Shown: positions 8,320-17,386, counted from the first letter of the stretch. The stretch is 64,000 bases of DNA from Candidatus Methylomirabilota bacterium (GCA_035709005.1 DASTFB010000023.1:1-64000); one strand, 5' to 3'. Made by a program: numbers and translations. Notes: generated from the sequence alone by a model not told the origin.

Positions 8320-9186
8320 TCACCGCCGCCGCGCTTCCCGGACGACGATGGAAAGGCCGCTGCCTACGATGATGGCGGCGCCCAGCCAGGTCCACCCGCT
8401 GGGCACGTCACCGAACACCAGATACCCGAGGGCCGCAGCCCAGATGAGCTGCACGTAGTGGAATGGCGAGACGATCGACGCGGGAGCCCAGAGGAGCGCC
8501 CGGGCCACGCAGTAGTGGCCGGCCGCGCCCAGCAATCCCAGCGTGGCGAGCATGAACCAGTGCGAGAGCTGCCCGGGCGTCTGCCAGACGAACGGAACCA
8601 GCGTCGAGAGGACCAGGGTGCCGGCCAGGGCGCTGTAGGTGACGCTCGTCTCCGGGGCGTCCACCCCGGCGACCCGACGGGTGAGGAGCTGGTAGAGGGC
8701 GTAGCAGACCGCGCTGCCCAGGACCAGGAACGTATACGGGCTGGCGCCCTCTCCGGTGGGGCGGATGACGATCAAGGCGCCGGCGAACCCGACGGCGATC
8801 GACACCCATTGCGCGACGCCGACCCGCTCACCGAGCACGGGTGCCGCCAGCACCGCCACCAGCAGCGGTGAGGTGAAGGACACGGCGGTGGCGTCCGCGA
8901 CGGGCACCCGCCCCAGCGCCGTGAAGAAGAAGGAGGTCGACAGTAACAGCAGCAGCGAGCGTCCCACCTGGGCCGCCGGGCGGCGCGTGACGAGCAGGCG
9001 CCAGCCCCCGCGGCCGGGAGCGAAGAGCGCCAGGACGACGAGCAGGTGGCCGAGCGTCCGGGCCCAGATGAGCTCGACGGTGGGCAGGTACGCCGTGAGC
9101 GCCTTTACGGTGACGTTCATCACCACGAAGCACAGCGTGGCGATGGTGACGAACAGAATCCCGCGTGAGATCTGGAGGGGATCCAG
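8320..9186 (-). CDS. EamA/DMT-superfamily permease
   Basis: About 288 residues with ten hydrophobic helices in two EamA repeats. Family features include RTLGHLLVVLALF, the repeat-1 end TSPLLVAVLAAPVLGER and repeat-2 SIVSPFHYVQLIWAAALGYLVFGD. Such carriers move small metabolites or amino acids across the inner membrane. The start is uncertain: the first helix requires codons upstream of the ATG at 9120, and no ATG, GTG or TTG is available before the stop of the preceding gene, so I placed it at a CTG (9184-9186). A gene caller may use 9120 and lose part of the first helix. It follows the GAF-domain gene with about ten bases between them and is probably co-transcribed. Confidence 0.8.
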   Translation of the reverse strand: MDPLQISRGILFVTIATLCFVVMNVTVKALTAYLPTVELIWARTLGHLLVVLALFAPGRGGWRLLVTRRPAAQVGRSLLLLLSTSFFFTALGRVPVADATAVSFTSPLLVAVLAAPVLGERVGVAQWVSIAVGFAGALIVIRPTGEGASPYTFLVLGSAVCYALYQLLTRRVAGVDAPETSVTYSALAGTLVLSTLVPFVWQTPGQLSHWFMLATLGLLGAAGHYCVARALLWAPASIVSPFHYVQLIWAAALGYLVFGDVPSGWTWLGAAIIVGSGLSIVVREARRR

Positions 9187-9197
9187 GGGGCGGGGGC

Positions 9198-11621
9198 TTA
9201 CGGCCGACCGGCGGCTGGCTCCAGCGCCCGCAACGCGAATGGCCCCTCGCCCGGAGCCTCGCGGAGCGTCACCGTTACCCGGAGCGCGCGCAAGCCGTGA
9301 ACGCCCTGCAGCTCGTCGAGCTCGAGCTCTTCGGTGTCGGCGGCCAGGTAGCCGAGGTGCTGCAGGTATTCGATGTAGCCGCGGTACTCCTGGGCCTCGG
9401 CCACCTGCGAGTAGACGATGGCGATGCGGCCGGGCTGGGTCAGCCGCTCGGCGGTGCCCTTGACCAGCGCCTTGTCGATGCGCTTCTTGACGAGCTCGTA
9501 GCGGACGTCGTACGCGCCGTCCACGTCGAAACGCTTCTCGTCGAAGCGGAAGCTGATCGCCAGCGGGGCGTTCTGGACGACGATGAGGTGCGTAGTCTCC
9601 AGGGGCACCGGCAGCTGGCGGGCGAGCTCCTCGGCGCGCGCGGCGATCCCACACACGACCATCAGCTGCCACAGCCGGAGGTTCTTCAAGTACAGCCGAT
9701 CGAACTGCCCGTCCTCCATGAGAGAGGCGCCCACGTAGATCTGGTGATCGACCCCGTCCGTCTTCTGCTTCTCGAAGTAATGCGGGAACATGCTCTGGGC
9801 GGCCTGCTCCTCGAGATCCAGGTAGGCCGCGATGCCCTCGGTGAGCCGGGTGACGCTCTCCTCGAACAGCCGACGCTGGCGATAGACGGCGCGCTTGCGG
9901 GGGTCGAGGGCCGACTGGTAGGCCTGGACCCGCTCCTTCACGGACGCCCCGAAGCCCTGCAAGCGCTCGTACAGCGGCTCCACCTCGGCGCGGAGGAATG
10001 CCGCCACCCCGACCTCGTCGCCCGAGGCCAGATCGCGCTCGATGTGCTCGCGGTGCTTGTCCAGCCGGTACCGCACCTCGTCGAGGGCCGGCAGAGGCCG
10101 CGCCGCCAGCGCCGCTTCCAGGACTCCGCGGGCCAGACACAGCTGCTCCAGGAGATCCGCCTGGATGGCCAGGGCCCGCTGCGTCGAGGAGCCGCGGATG
10201 TCGGACAGCGCGTAGAGCGGATAGACGTTGTCGAACACGATGGGCTCGAGCTCGGCGGCGGCGCCGGTGTCGCCCCGTCGCTCCAGGGCGTCCAGCACGG
10301 CTTTGCGAAACCGCCACTCCACCACGGGGTGGATCGCCGTGAACCGCTCCTTGATCTGGGTCTGGATCCGCGCGTTCAGCTCTTCCATGCTCCGCTGCAC
10401 AGCCATGGAGAACAGGGGCAACACCTCGTGGAGCTTGGGCAGATGCGTCGGGTTGAGGTCCTCGGGATGCGGGGAGGTCAGATCGAGGGTCCCGATGATC
10501 CGGTCCTGATAGTAGAGGGGGGCCACCACCATGGTGCGGACGCCGAACCCCAGCAGCTCCTCCTCGACCGGCGTGCGCTCGGGCAGAGTCCGCAAGTCGT
10601 CGATGATGACGGGCTGGCCGCTCTTGACCGCCCGGGCGTAGACCGTGCCGGCGAAGTCGGCGGTCGTCAGGTGACAGGAGTCGGCGAAGATGCACGCGTG
10701 CTGGTGGCGGGACCCGTAGTTGAGCACGAACACGCGGTCGCCTTCCAGCGCGGCCAGCCCCAGACGCAGGTCGGGGCGCCGGAACAAGGTCTGCAGCTTG
10801 GCTTGCAGCCCGAGGAAACGCGCGTTGGAGACGATGGACTCACGGTCGATCAGGTCGCGCTTGAGGGCCGAGAGCACTTCCTGATCGGTTACCTCGACGG
10901 CGCGCAGGATCGTGAAGCCGCGGATGAGGATGCGCTCCGGCGGCACGACCTGGCGCAGCAGATCGGGGTCGAGGACGTTGGTCTGCAGGCGCCGCCGCAG
11001 CTCCTCGTTGAGCGGAGGCAGCTCACCGTCCAGCACGACATCCTCGAACCGCCAGTCGAACATCATCCGGAAATGGCGGTCGAGCCCCGTCTCGGGGTCG
11101 GACACGGTGCAGATGATGGGGTACTCGACGTCCACCGCGATGCCGTAGAGCTGGCCCAGGACGAGGGCCTGGGCGTAGGCCAGCCGCATGGCGCCGACCA
11201 TGGCCTCGCTGAGGTTCACCCGGCCCTGCAAGCGGCCGTCCTCGGCGATGAGCAGCCGGCGCATCGCCGGTGTCGCGTAGAAGCCGCGGAGCTGGAACGG
11301 CACCAGCGCGGCGATGTACTCCTGCTCCCACGCCGCCGGCGGAAACACCGCGCTCATCAAGACGTCGACGAGCTCGCGGTGGCGCTCGATCACGCCGGCG
11401 TCGTCGATCGTTCCCAGCAGCTCCGGCGCCGCGCGCTGCACCTCCTCGCCCACCATCCGGGCCAGCGTGCCGCGGGGCGAGGGGTCGGCCGCGGCGTGGG
11501 CCCAGAAGGCGATCAACGGCGCCAGGCTGAGCTCGCAGCGGAACGGGAACCCCGTATCCGCGCCCAGCGCCGTCTGGATGTCCGACGAGCGAGAGAGCGT
11601 CCCCGGCGTGCGGCGGTCCAT
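9198..11621 (-). CDS. GAF-domain protein of unknown function
   Basis: An 807-residue cytosolic protein. A GAF-like domain sits at about residues 280-430 (NYGSRHQHACIFADS, GQPVIIDDLRTL, VVAPLYYQDRIIGTLDL), a fold that binds small molecules or nucleotides. The N-terminal third is alpha-helical. The long C-terminal part contains helical repeats and a segment IDKALVKGTAERLTQPGRIAIVYSQ. No kinase, cyclase or DNA-binding motif is visible. Similar full-length proteins are annotated only as GAF-domain proteins. The ATG at 11621 is chosen because the upstream extension lies in the divergent promoter region and resembles no protein. Its role, perhaps sensing, is inference. Confidence 0.75.
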   Translation of the reverse strand: MDRRTPGTLSRSSDIQTALGADTGFPFRCELSLAPLIAFWAHAAADPSPRGTLARMVGEEVQRAAPELLGTIDDAGVIERHRELVDVLMSAVFPPAAWEQEYIAALVPFQLRGFYATPAMRRLLIAEDGRLQGRVNLSEAMVGAMRLAYAQALVLGQLYGIAVDVEYPIICTVSDPETGLDRHFRMMFDWRFEDVVLDGELPPLNEELRRRLQTNVLDPDLLRQVVPPERILIRGFTILRAVEVTDQEVLSALKRDLIDRESIVSNARFLGLQAKLQTLFRRPDLRLGLAALEGDRVFVLNYGSRHQHACIFADSCHLTTADFAGTVYARAVKSGQPVIIDDLRTLPERTPVEEELLGFGVRTMVVAPLYYQDRIIGTLDLTSPHPEDLNPTHLPKLHEVLPLFSMAVQRSMEELNARIQTQIKERFTAIHPVVEWRFRKAVLDALERRGDTGAAAELEPIVFDNVYPLYALSDIRGSSTQRALAIQADLLEQLCLARGVLEAALAARPLPALDEVRYRLDKHREHIERDLASGDEVGVAAFLRAEVEPLYERLQGFGASVKERVQAYQSALDPRKRAVYRQRRLFEESVTRLTEGIAAYLDLEEQAAQSMFPHYFEKQKTDGVDHQIYVGASLMEDGQFDRLYLKNLRLWQLMVVCGIAARAEELARQLPVPLETTHLIVVQNAPLAISFRFDEKRFDVDGAYDVRYELVKKRIDKALVKGTAERLTQPGRIAIVYSQVAEAQEYRGYIEYLQHLGYLAADTEELELDELQGVHGLRALRVTVTLREAPGEGPFALRALEPAAGRP

Positions 11622-11810
11622 ACGCCAGTCATTGTAACAAGGTGGTCGAGCGCGACCCGGCCGCGTAGCGGTGTCAGATGGCCGACGACCGCCGGGACAG
11701 CTTGACCACGATCCCGTCGCAGCCGGAACGCCGGGCGAGCGCAAGTCCGCTAGAAAACATGCCGGGTCCGACACGCCGGCCTGGCATCCTGGGTGCACTG
11801 CTCGCCGCCG

Positions 11811-13193
11811 ATGCGTTATCACTTCTCCGGCATCGCCGGGGCCGGCATGAACCCGCTGGCCCAGCTGCTCCGCGCCAGAGGCCACCAGGTGCAGGGCTCG
11901 GACCGGTCGTTCGACCAGGGCAAGAACCAGGAGCTCGCGGACCGGCTGCGCAGCCTGGGCATCACCCTCCGCCGCCATGACGGCACCGCCATCATCCGCG
12001 GCATCGACCGGTTCGTGTACTCGACCGCCGTCGAGGCCGACACGCCGGAGATGCGTGCCGCCCGACAGCTCGATCTCGAGCTGGTGACGCGCCCCGCCCT
12101 GCTCGCGGAGATCGTGAACGCCGGCCGGCCGGGAATCGCCATCGCCGGCACCTGCGGCAAGAGCACGATCACCGGGATGGTGGCGTGGCTGACGGAGCAG
12201 GCGGGGCTGGCGGCGACCGTGCTCGGCGGCGCCGCCCTCGTCGGCGAGGGCGTGGCCGGCTGCTTCCGCGCCGGTCCCGAGGGCGGCGGGGTCGTCGCCG
12301 AGGCCTGCGAGTCCGATGGCACGCTGGGCGGCTACCGGCCCAGCATCGGTATCGTCCACAACATCAGCCGGGACCACGGCGAGGTGTGGGCGGTTCGCGA
12401 GCAGTTCGCCGCGTTCGCCGCCAGCTGCCGCAAGCTGCTCCTCAACGCCGGCTGCCCGGAGGCGGCCTCACTGCGGGCCGGCAAGGACGTCCTCACGTAC
12501 GGCGTCTCGCCCACCGCGGCCGCGCGGCTCGAGGTGCTGAGCGTCGGTCCCCACCGCGCGGCCGGCCGGCTGGCCGTGCCCGGCGGCAGCCTGGCCCTGG
12601 GGATTCCCCAGCCCGGCGCCCACAACCTGGACAACGCGGCAGCGGCGGCGCTGGTCGCCCTGGAGCTGGGGATTGCGCCGACGACGATCGAGGCGGCGCT
12701 CGCGCGCTTCCCCGGCGTGGCGCGCCGCTTCGAAGTGGTCGGGGTGGCCAACGGAATCCGGGTCGTCGACGACTACGCGCACAACGGCGAGAAGCTCCTC
12801 GCCGCGCTCACGACCGTCCAGGCCGGCGCCGAGCGTGTCCTGGCGGTGTTTCAGCCGCACGGGTTCGGCCCGGCCCGGTTCCTGCGCCCCGAGCTACGCG
12901 AGCTGTTGCCGCGAGTGCTGCGGGAGCACGATCGGTTCTGCTATGCGGAGATCTACTACGCGGGGGGCAGCGTCCAGAAGGATATCTCGAGCCGCACGCT
13001 GGCGGCCGATCTACCCGCCCGGATGCGCTGCGCCTACGCGGCCGACCACCGGGCTGTGGTCCAGTGGGTGCAGGGCGAGGCCCGGCCCGGCGACACGGTC
13101 CTCATCATGGGCGCTCGTGATCCCGAGCTGCCGCGACTGGCCCGGGCCGTCCTCGCGTCCCTTCGGCACTCTCCCGCGCTAGCGGTTCCCTGA
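11811..13193 (+). CDS. Mur ligase family, UDP-N-acetylmuramate ligase-like (MurC/Mpl type)
   Basis: The 460-residue protein begins with YHFSGIAGAGMNPLAQLL, the nucleotide-sugar binding start of MurC/Mpl. It then has a Mur P-loop, GTCGKSTITGM, the central domain with ACESDGTLGGY and HNISRDHGE, and the C-terminal domain with RRFEVVG, VVDDYAHNGEKL and FQPHGFGP. Mpl and MurC join L-alanine-containing peptides to UDP-MurNAc in the cytoplasm. The P-loop has Cys and Ser where most family members have His and Thr (GTHGKTT), so substrate or function may differ. It is isolated from other division or cell-wall genes, which favours a recycling or specialised ligase over the housekeeping MurC. Its 3' end overlaps the convergent cation transporter gene by about 90 bases. 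Confidence 0.8.
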   Translation: MRYHFSGIAGAGMNPLAQLLRARGHQVQGSDRSFDQGKNQELADRLRSLGITLRRHDGTAIIRGIDRFVYSTAVEADTPEMRAARQLDLELVTRPALLAEIVNAGRPGIAIAGTCGKSTITGMVAWLTEQAGLAATVLGGAALVGEGVAGCFRAGPEGGGVVAEACESDGTLGGYRPSIGIVHNISRDHGEVWAVREQFAAFAASCRKLLLNAGCPEAASLRAGKDVLTYGVSPTAAARLEVLSVGPHRAAGRLAVPGGSLALGIPQPGAHNLDNAAAAALVALELGIAPTTIEAALARFPGVARRFEVVGVANGIRVVDDYAHNGEKLLAALTTVQAGAERVLAVFQPHGFGPARFLRPELRELLPRVLREHDRFCYAEIYYAGGSVQKDISSRTLAADLPARMRCAYAADHRAVVQWVQGEARPGDTVLIMGARDPELPRLARAVLASLRHSPALAVP

Positions 13194-13821
13194 CCGGCCC
13201 GGCGGCCGGCGGCGCCGCGTTCCCGACCCGCAGCTCTCGGCGACCGGCCCGGATCACCCCGACGGCCGAGCGGCCGTAGAGGGCCGCGATGGCCAGACCG
13301 ACGAGGATGTCCGGCCAGGCGGAGCCGGCAAGGTTCACGCCGGCGGCGGCGACCAGGACGCCCACGTTCCCGATCACGTCGTTGCGCGAGCAGAGCCAGG
13401 CCGATCGCAGATTCACGTCGTCGGCGCGGCGGCGCCACAGCAGCGCGAGGCAGGCCACGTTCGCGGCCAGGGCGAGGCCGCCCACGGCGCCCATCACCGC
13501 CGAGGCGGGCATGGCGCCGACCGCCAGCTTGCGAGCGACCTCCGCCAGCACGCCGGCCCCGAACGCCGCCATCATGGCTCCCTTGACGATCGCTGCCCGC
13601 GCCTGCCAGAGGACCCCCCGGGCCACCACGTACAGGCTGAAGGCGTAGACGAAGGCGTCGCCCAGCATGTCCATGGAGTCGGCGAGCAACGCCGTCGAGT
13701 GCGCCAGCAGCCCGGCGCCCAGCTCGACCCCGAACAGCGCCAGGTTGATGGCGAGGACGATCCTGAGCACCCGCCGCTGGCGCTCGGGAATGTCGGCTCC
13801 GAGCTGGCAGCACTCCGTCAT
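13105..13821 (-). CDS. Cation diffusion facilitator-like transporter
   Basis: The 238-residue inner-membrane protein has five to six hydrophobic helices and the CDF metal-site motifs: STALLADSMDMLGDAFVYAF in helix 2 and SRNDVIGNVGVL in helix 5. These acidic/histidine-type positions bind Zn, Co or Cd in the family. The C-terminal cytoplasmic domain is short and atypical, ending in a Pro/Arg-rich tail that overlaps the convergent Mur ligase gene, so the reading frame beyond about residue 205 may be an unselected extension. The N terminus has MTECC, a possible metal-binding cysteine pair. The metal is not known. Confidence 0.75.
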   Translation of the reverse strand: MTECCQLGADIPERQRRVLRIVLAINLALFGVELGAGLLAHSTALLADSMDMLGDAFVYAFSLYVVARGVLWQARAAIVKGAMMAAFGAGVLAEVARKLAVGAMPASAVMGAVGGLALAANVACLALLWRRRADDVNLRSAWLCSRNDVIGNVGVLVAAAGVNLAGSAWPDILVGLAIAALYGRSAVGVIRAGRRELRVGNAAPPAAGPVREPLARESAEGTRGRPGPVAAARDHERP

Positions 13822-13831
13822 CGCCTACGGT

Positions 13832-14155
13832 TTACCGGGCGCGCCCCGACCCGAAAAACCCGCCGGGCGGGCGGGCGTGGGCGTGCCAGTGATCGGGGAT
13901 GTTGCGCATGTGCTCGTCGAGCCGGAAGGCGCCGAGCTCACGGGCGCCCACCTCCCGCAGCGCCTGTCGCATGTGCTCCAGCTCCGCCATCGGCGGGTCG
14001 GTGCCGTGCCAGCGCCAGACGACCATGGGGACGGCGCAGATCTCGCACTCGGCGATCCAGCAGATCGTGTCCTCGTGATACCAGGGCGTGATCCGCGCCG
14101 CCCAGCAGAGCGGGCAGCCCGCGACCTTGACCCCTCCCGCGCTCGCGCTGGCCAT
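13832..14155 (-). CDS. Conserved small protein with paired CxxC motifs
   Basis: A 107-residue soluble protein with two close cysteine pairs, CPLC and CEIC, separated by WAARITPWYHEDTICWIAE, followed by VPMVVWRWHG and ending with IPDHWHAHARPPGG. The pattern suggests a zinc-ribbon-like fold, and the spacing of aromatic and His residues resembles small uncharacterised proteins seen in several phyla that look like degenerate HIT-type hydrolases. I do not recognise a named function. The ATG at 14155 is preferred over an upstream ATG because the extension (VERQGRGESIGVH) looks non-coding. It is eleven bases from the cation transporter gene on the same strand, so co-transcription is likely. Confidence 0.6.
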   Translation of the reverse strand: MASASAGGVKVAGCPLCWAARITPWYHEDTICWIAECEICAVPMVVWRWHGTDPPMAELEHMRQALREVGARELGAFRLDEHMRNIPDHWHAHARPPGGFFGSGRAR

Positions 14156-14223
14156 ATGCACCCCGATCGACTCGCCCCTTCCTTGCCGTTCAACAAATCC
14201 GGAAGGACCTGTTTGACGTTTTA

Positions 14224-14251
14224 TTGATTGAGAGGCCAGATCGAATATAAC
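14224..14251 (+). promoter_or_regulatory. Sigma70-like promoter upstream of the truncated ECF sigma gene
   Basis: TTGATT at 14224-14229 and TATAAC at 14246-14251 are 16 bases apart in an unusually AT-rich stretch (about 14180-14255). The TATAAC contains the stop codon that closes the sigma frame on its 5' side. Confidence 0.4.
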
Positions 14252-14280
14252 CGGCACGGCCGGACACTGGAGCTAGCCAG

Positions 14281-14733
14281 ATGTTGATCGTGCGCATCAC
14301 CAACAATCGGGAAACCGCCGAAGAACTGACGCTGGATGTCTTCCACGACGTGTGGCGCCGAGCGTCGACCTACGATCCCGCCGGCGGTTCTGTCGTCGGA
14401 TGGATCATGAATCAGGCGCGCTCTCGGGCGATCGACCGGTTGCGGTACGAACAGCGAAAGAAACGCGTCGGCACTCATGGGGATAGCCCATTGCCGGCGA
14501 CGGCGGCGGGCGGCCCCCAGCAAGCATTCGACGTGAGGGAGCAGGGTCGCCTCCTGCAGCGGGCCTTGCAGGTCCTCACCCCGGAAGAGCGACGGGCAAT
14601 CGAAACCGCATTTTTCTCGGAACTGACGTATAGCGAGGCGGCGGCCAAGTTGAATCAACCCCTCGGGACCGTGAAGACGCGGATCCGCTCCGGATTGGGC
14701 AAACTCCGACAGGCGCTCACGGGAATGGTATAG
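14281..14733 (+). pseudogene. ECF RNA polymerase sigma factor, N-terminally truncated
   Basis: The 150-residue frame is a group of ECF sigma factor typically paired with ChrR. It contains the second half of region 2 (NNRETAEELTLDVFHDVWRR, then GWIMNQARSRAIDRLRYEQ) and an intact region 4 (LTPEERRAIETAFFSELTYSE, GTVKTRIRSGLGKLRQAL). About 35-40 residues of region 2.1-2.2, which bind core polymerase, are missing. An in-frame TAA at 14248 precludes a longer start. Base composition is lower in GC than the neighbours. A damaged ChrR-type anti-sigma gene follows by five bases. The pair is probably non-functional or mis-assembled. Confidence 0.6.
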
Positions 14734-14738
14734 GCCCT

Positions 14739-15143
14739 ATGACCTCAGGATCAAGCGAACACGAGCGGGATCACCGAGTGGACCAACCAGAATGGGAGGA
14801 GGTCGCGCCCGGCATCACCTGCAAGCTCCTCGCCACGGATACGGAGAAAGGGCGCGTCGAGCGGATGGTCGACGAGAAAACACTCCATCCGGGAGATTAC
14901 CTCCGATCGGAGCCCGGCACCGCCGATCATCGTGTCTGGAGCGAGTCCGGCTGCACGGGTGTCCTCCTCACCTCCGCCCGAGATATCCTTCGCCGATGTC
15001 CTGATCGCGGTCCGCACCTTCCTCACCCCGCGGCGGGCGCCAGTGCCCGCATCGCGGTCCGCACGACCTCGCGCCGGCGCGCGGGATCGGCCTCGGCACT
15101 CTGGAACGACAGGAACACGGTGTCGATCCCGGCGTCCAGGTAG
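14739..15143 (+). pseudogene. ChrR-like cupin anti-sigma factor with an internal deletion
   Basis: Residues 18-40 (PEWEEVAPGITCKLLATDTE) and 49-85 (LHPGDYLRSEPGTADHRVW then GCTGVLLTSARDIL) match the two ends of a ChrR-type cupin domain. The middle, which carries the metal-binding His motif of the cupin, has been reduced to a few residues (GRVERMVDEKT). Homology ends near 15000; the frame then runs on through unrelated sequence into the convergent oxidoreductase gene. ChrR proteins hold their partner ECF sigma factor inactive until oxidative or light stress, a role this version could not perform. Confidence 0.55.
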
Positions 15144-16030
15144 CGACGAATACGGGCGCGCATGGCCTCGGGCGAGCCTCGCAGGAGCAGCTGATCCAGG
15201 ATGGCCGCGGGGATCGCGGTCACGGCGCCCCGGCGGTCACCCGTGTCCCAGGCCTCCCACATCGGCCCGAGCTCCGGCGTTCGTCCGAGCCACTCGTGAA
15301 ACGCCCGGTAGACCGGGACGTTCAGGTAGGCGGCGACATGGCGCCGGGTCGCCGTATCGGCCTCCGGCGACGGCGAGTCGACGTGCGCGAAGATCCGGCA
15401 CGTCACCTCGATGGCCTGCGGGTCCCGGCCCGCCCGCCGGGCCGACTCTCGCACGACGGCGACGCAGCGCGGCACGTCCTCGGGCGCCAACCAGTTGAGG
15501 ATGACGCCATCGCCGACTTCCCCGGCCACACTCAGCATCCCCCCGCGGAGGGCGGCGATGTAGATCGGGACGGGGTGGGCCGGCGCCCGGGAGAGCCGGA
15601 AGCCATCGACCGTGAACGTCTGTCCCCGGAAGACCACGCGCTCACCCGTGAGAGCCCGGCGCAGGAACGTGGCCATCTCGCGCACCCGCGTAGCCGGTCG
15701 CTGGAAGGCCAGCCCGTTCCAGCTGTCCACGATCACGTTGGAGCCCGCGCCGATCCCCAGGCAGAAGCGCCCCGGCGCAATCTCCGCGATCCCGGCCGCG
15801 CACTGGGCCAGCGTGGCCGGCCCCCGCGTGAAGACGTTGACGATGGCCGTGCCCAGCCGGAGCCGGCTCGTCAGACCGGCCACGGCCAGCGGACTGAAGG
15901 CGTCGAGCCCGTCGGCCTCCCACGACCAGGCGTCCCGGTACCCGAGGCCCTCGGCCTCGCGCACGAGCTCGGTGTGCTCGGCCAGCGTGTACCCCTCGAA
16001 CGGCACGGTCACGGCGATGCGCTTGTCCAC
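15023..16030 (-). CDS. LLM-class flavin/F420-dependent oxidoreductase
   Basis: The 335-residue protein has the bacterial-luciferase-like TIM barrel: EAEGLGYRDAWSWE near the start, LRLGTAIVNVFTRGP, the barrel segment APGRFCLGIGAGSNVIVDSWNG and PVPIYIAALRGGM with GEVGDGVILNW, which forms the flavin/F420 pocket. Length is normal. Members reduce or oxygenate diverse substrates in the cytoplasm; this one resembles the methylenetetrahydromethanopterin reductase-like subgroup, where substrate cannot be predicted. A GGAGG-containing site precedes the ATG on the minus strand. It is transcribed divergently from the CoA-transferase gene with only 51 bases between them, so the two may share control and a common acyl-CoA pathway. 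Confidence 0.88.
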   Translation of the reverse strand: MDKRIAVTVPFEGYTLAEHTELVREAEGLGYRDAWSWEADGLDAFSPLAVAGLTSRLRLGTAIVNVFTRGPATLAQCAAGIAEIAPGRFCLGIGAGSNVIVDSWNGLAFQRPATRVREMATFLRRALTGERVVFRGQTFTVDGFRLSRAPAHPVPIYIAALRGGMLSVAGEVGDGVILNWLAPEDVPRCVAVVRESARRAGRDPQAIEVTCRIFAHVDSPSPEADTATRRHVAAYLNVPVYRAFHEWLGRTPELGPMWEAWDTGDRRGAVTAIPAAILDQLLLRGSPEAMRARIRRYLDAGIDTVFLSFQSAEADPARRREVVRTAMRALAPAAG

Positions 16031-16065
16031 GCGGCCTCCTTCGTTCGGGAGTCGGCACCGCGTGG

Positions 16066-16071
16066 TAGTCT
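16066..16071 (+). promoter_or_regulatory. -10-like TAGTCT upstream of the CoA-transferase gene
   Basis: TAGTCT ends ten bases before the ATG at 16082 in the short divergent spacer. No ribosome binding site lies between, consistent with a leaderless or near-leaderless transcript. Confidence 0.35.
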
Positions 16072-16081
16072 AGCGCGCGCC

Positions 16082-17386
16082 ATGGACGACGCCCGTCCCT
16101 TCGCCGGTGTCCAGGTCGTCGAGTTCGGCCAGTTCATCGCCGTCCCCTTCTGCGCCCAGGTCCTGGCCGAGGGCGGCGCGCACGTGATCAAGGTGGAATC
16201 GCTGGAGGGCGATCCCGTCCGCCATCTGGCGCCGCTGGCGCCGGGCGAGACCCGCCACTTCCTGTCGCGCAATCGCGGCAAGCACTCGCTGCCCCTGGCG
16301 CTGCGCCATCCCTCGGCCCGGCGTGTCATCGACCGCCTGGTCGAGCACGCCGACGTCGTGCTCACCAACTTCCGCCCCGGCCTGGCCGCCGAGCTGGGGC
16401 TGGACTGGGCGAGCCTGGCGCCCCGGCACCCGCGCCTGATCGTGGGCAACGTGAGCGCCTTCGGTCGCCACGGCCCGGATGCCGGACTGGCCGGCATGGA
16501 CCTGGTGGTGCAGGCGCGCAGTGGGCTGATGGCCGTGAGCGGGCAGCTGGCCCAGGGGCCGGGCGGCGGCGACGCGCCGCCGGTCGCCGACTACATGTGC
16601 GCCATGACCCTGGCCTACGGCATCGCCTCGGCGCTCTACCGGCGAGAGCGCACCGGCCGCGGCGGCGAGGTGGACGTGGCCCTCCTCATGGCGGCGCTGG
16701 TCGTGCAGAACAACTCCATGGTCCGGGTGGAGGCCGTCGACGGCCCCCGCCACGCCGCCGCGCGCGGGAAGCTCGGCGAGCTGCGGGCCGCAGGCCGTCC
16801 GTTCGCCGAACAGCTCGCCATCGCGCCCACCACCCGCACGCCCGGGATGATCAACGTCTACTACCGCACGTACGCCACGAAGGACGCCGCCCTGGCCATC
16901 GCCTGCGTGAGCCCGGGCATCCAGCGCACGCTCATGAAGGCCGTCGGCATGGAGGACGCCGCGCTGGCGACACCGATCGCCGACCGCGAGGCCCAGCTCC
17001 GCCACTACCGGGCCCTGGGCGCCCGGATGGAGGCGCTGATGGTCACGCGCACCACGGCCGAGTGGAAAGCGTTCTTCGACAGCCACGGCATCCCGGCCTC
17101 CGGGGTCATGCTGCCGCTCGAGCTGCTCGACGACGAGCAGGTCGTGGCCAACGGCTTCGCGCGCGATCTCGCGCACCCCGTCCTGGGCCCGGTGCGGGTG
17201 CTGGCCACCCCGCTCCGGCTCGACGGTGAGGGGTTCCAGCCGGGCCCGGCCACCGCGCCGTTCGGCTCCCAGACGCGGACGCTGCTGGGCGACCTCGGCT
17301 TCTCCGACGCGGAGGTGGCCGCCCTGCTGGCCGAGGGAGTGACCCGCGACGACAAACCCAGCCTTCCCACACGAGGAGCGCCATGA
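16082..17386 (+). CDS. CaiB/BaiF (class III) CoA-transferase
   Basis: The 434-residue protein carries family III CoA-transferase features: GVQVVEFGQFIAVPFCAQVL at the N terminus, VIKVESLEGDPVR, the FLSRNRGKHSLPLAL strand, VVLTNFRPG and GLAGMDLVVQARSGLMAVSG, where the catalytic aspartate lies. It moves CoA between carboxylic acids in the cytoplasm. It overlaps the next gene by ATGA, and that gene encodes the hydratase/dehydrogenase steps of beta-oxidation, so the acid it activates is probably degraded by that enzyme. The true substrate is unknown. Confidence 0.9.
   Translation: MDDARPFAGVQVVEFGQFIAVPFCAQVLAEGGAHVIKVESLEGDPVRHLAPLAPGETRHFLSRNRGKHSLPLALRHPSARRVIDRLVEHADVVLTNFRPGLAAELGLDWASLAPRHPRLIVGNVSAFGRHGPDAGLAGMDLVVQARSGLMAVSGQLAQGPGGGDAPPVADYMCAMTLAYGIASALYRRERTGRGGEVDVALLMAALVVQNNSMVRVEAVDGPRHAAARGKLGELRAAGRPFAEQLAIAPTTRTPGMINVYYRTYATKDAALAIACVSPGIQRTLMKAVGMEDAALATPIADREAQLRHYRALGARMEALMVTRTTAEWKAFFDSHGIPASGVMLPLELLDDEQVVANGFARDLAHPVLGPVRVLATPLRLDGEGFQPGPATAPFGSQTRTLLGDLGFSDAEVAALLAEGVTRDDKPSLPTRGAP

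Noticed and set aside
9165-11705. An 846-codon open frame antisense to the GAF protein
   Set aside because: Same GC-shadow effect; composition is biased and no motif is visible, whereas the minus strand encodes a coherent GAF-domain protein.
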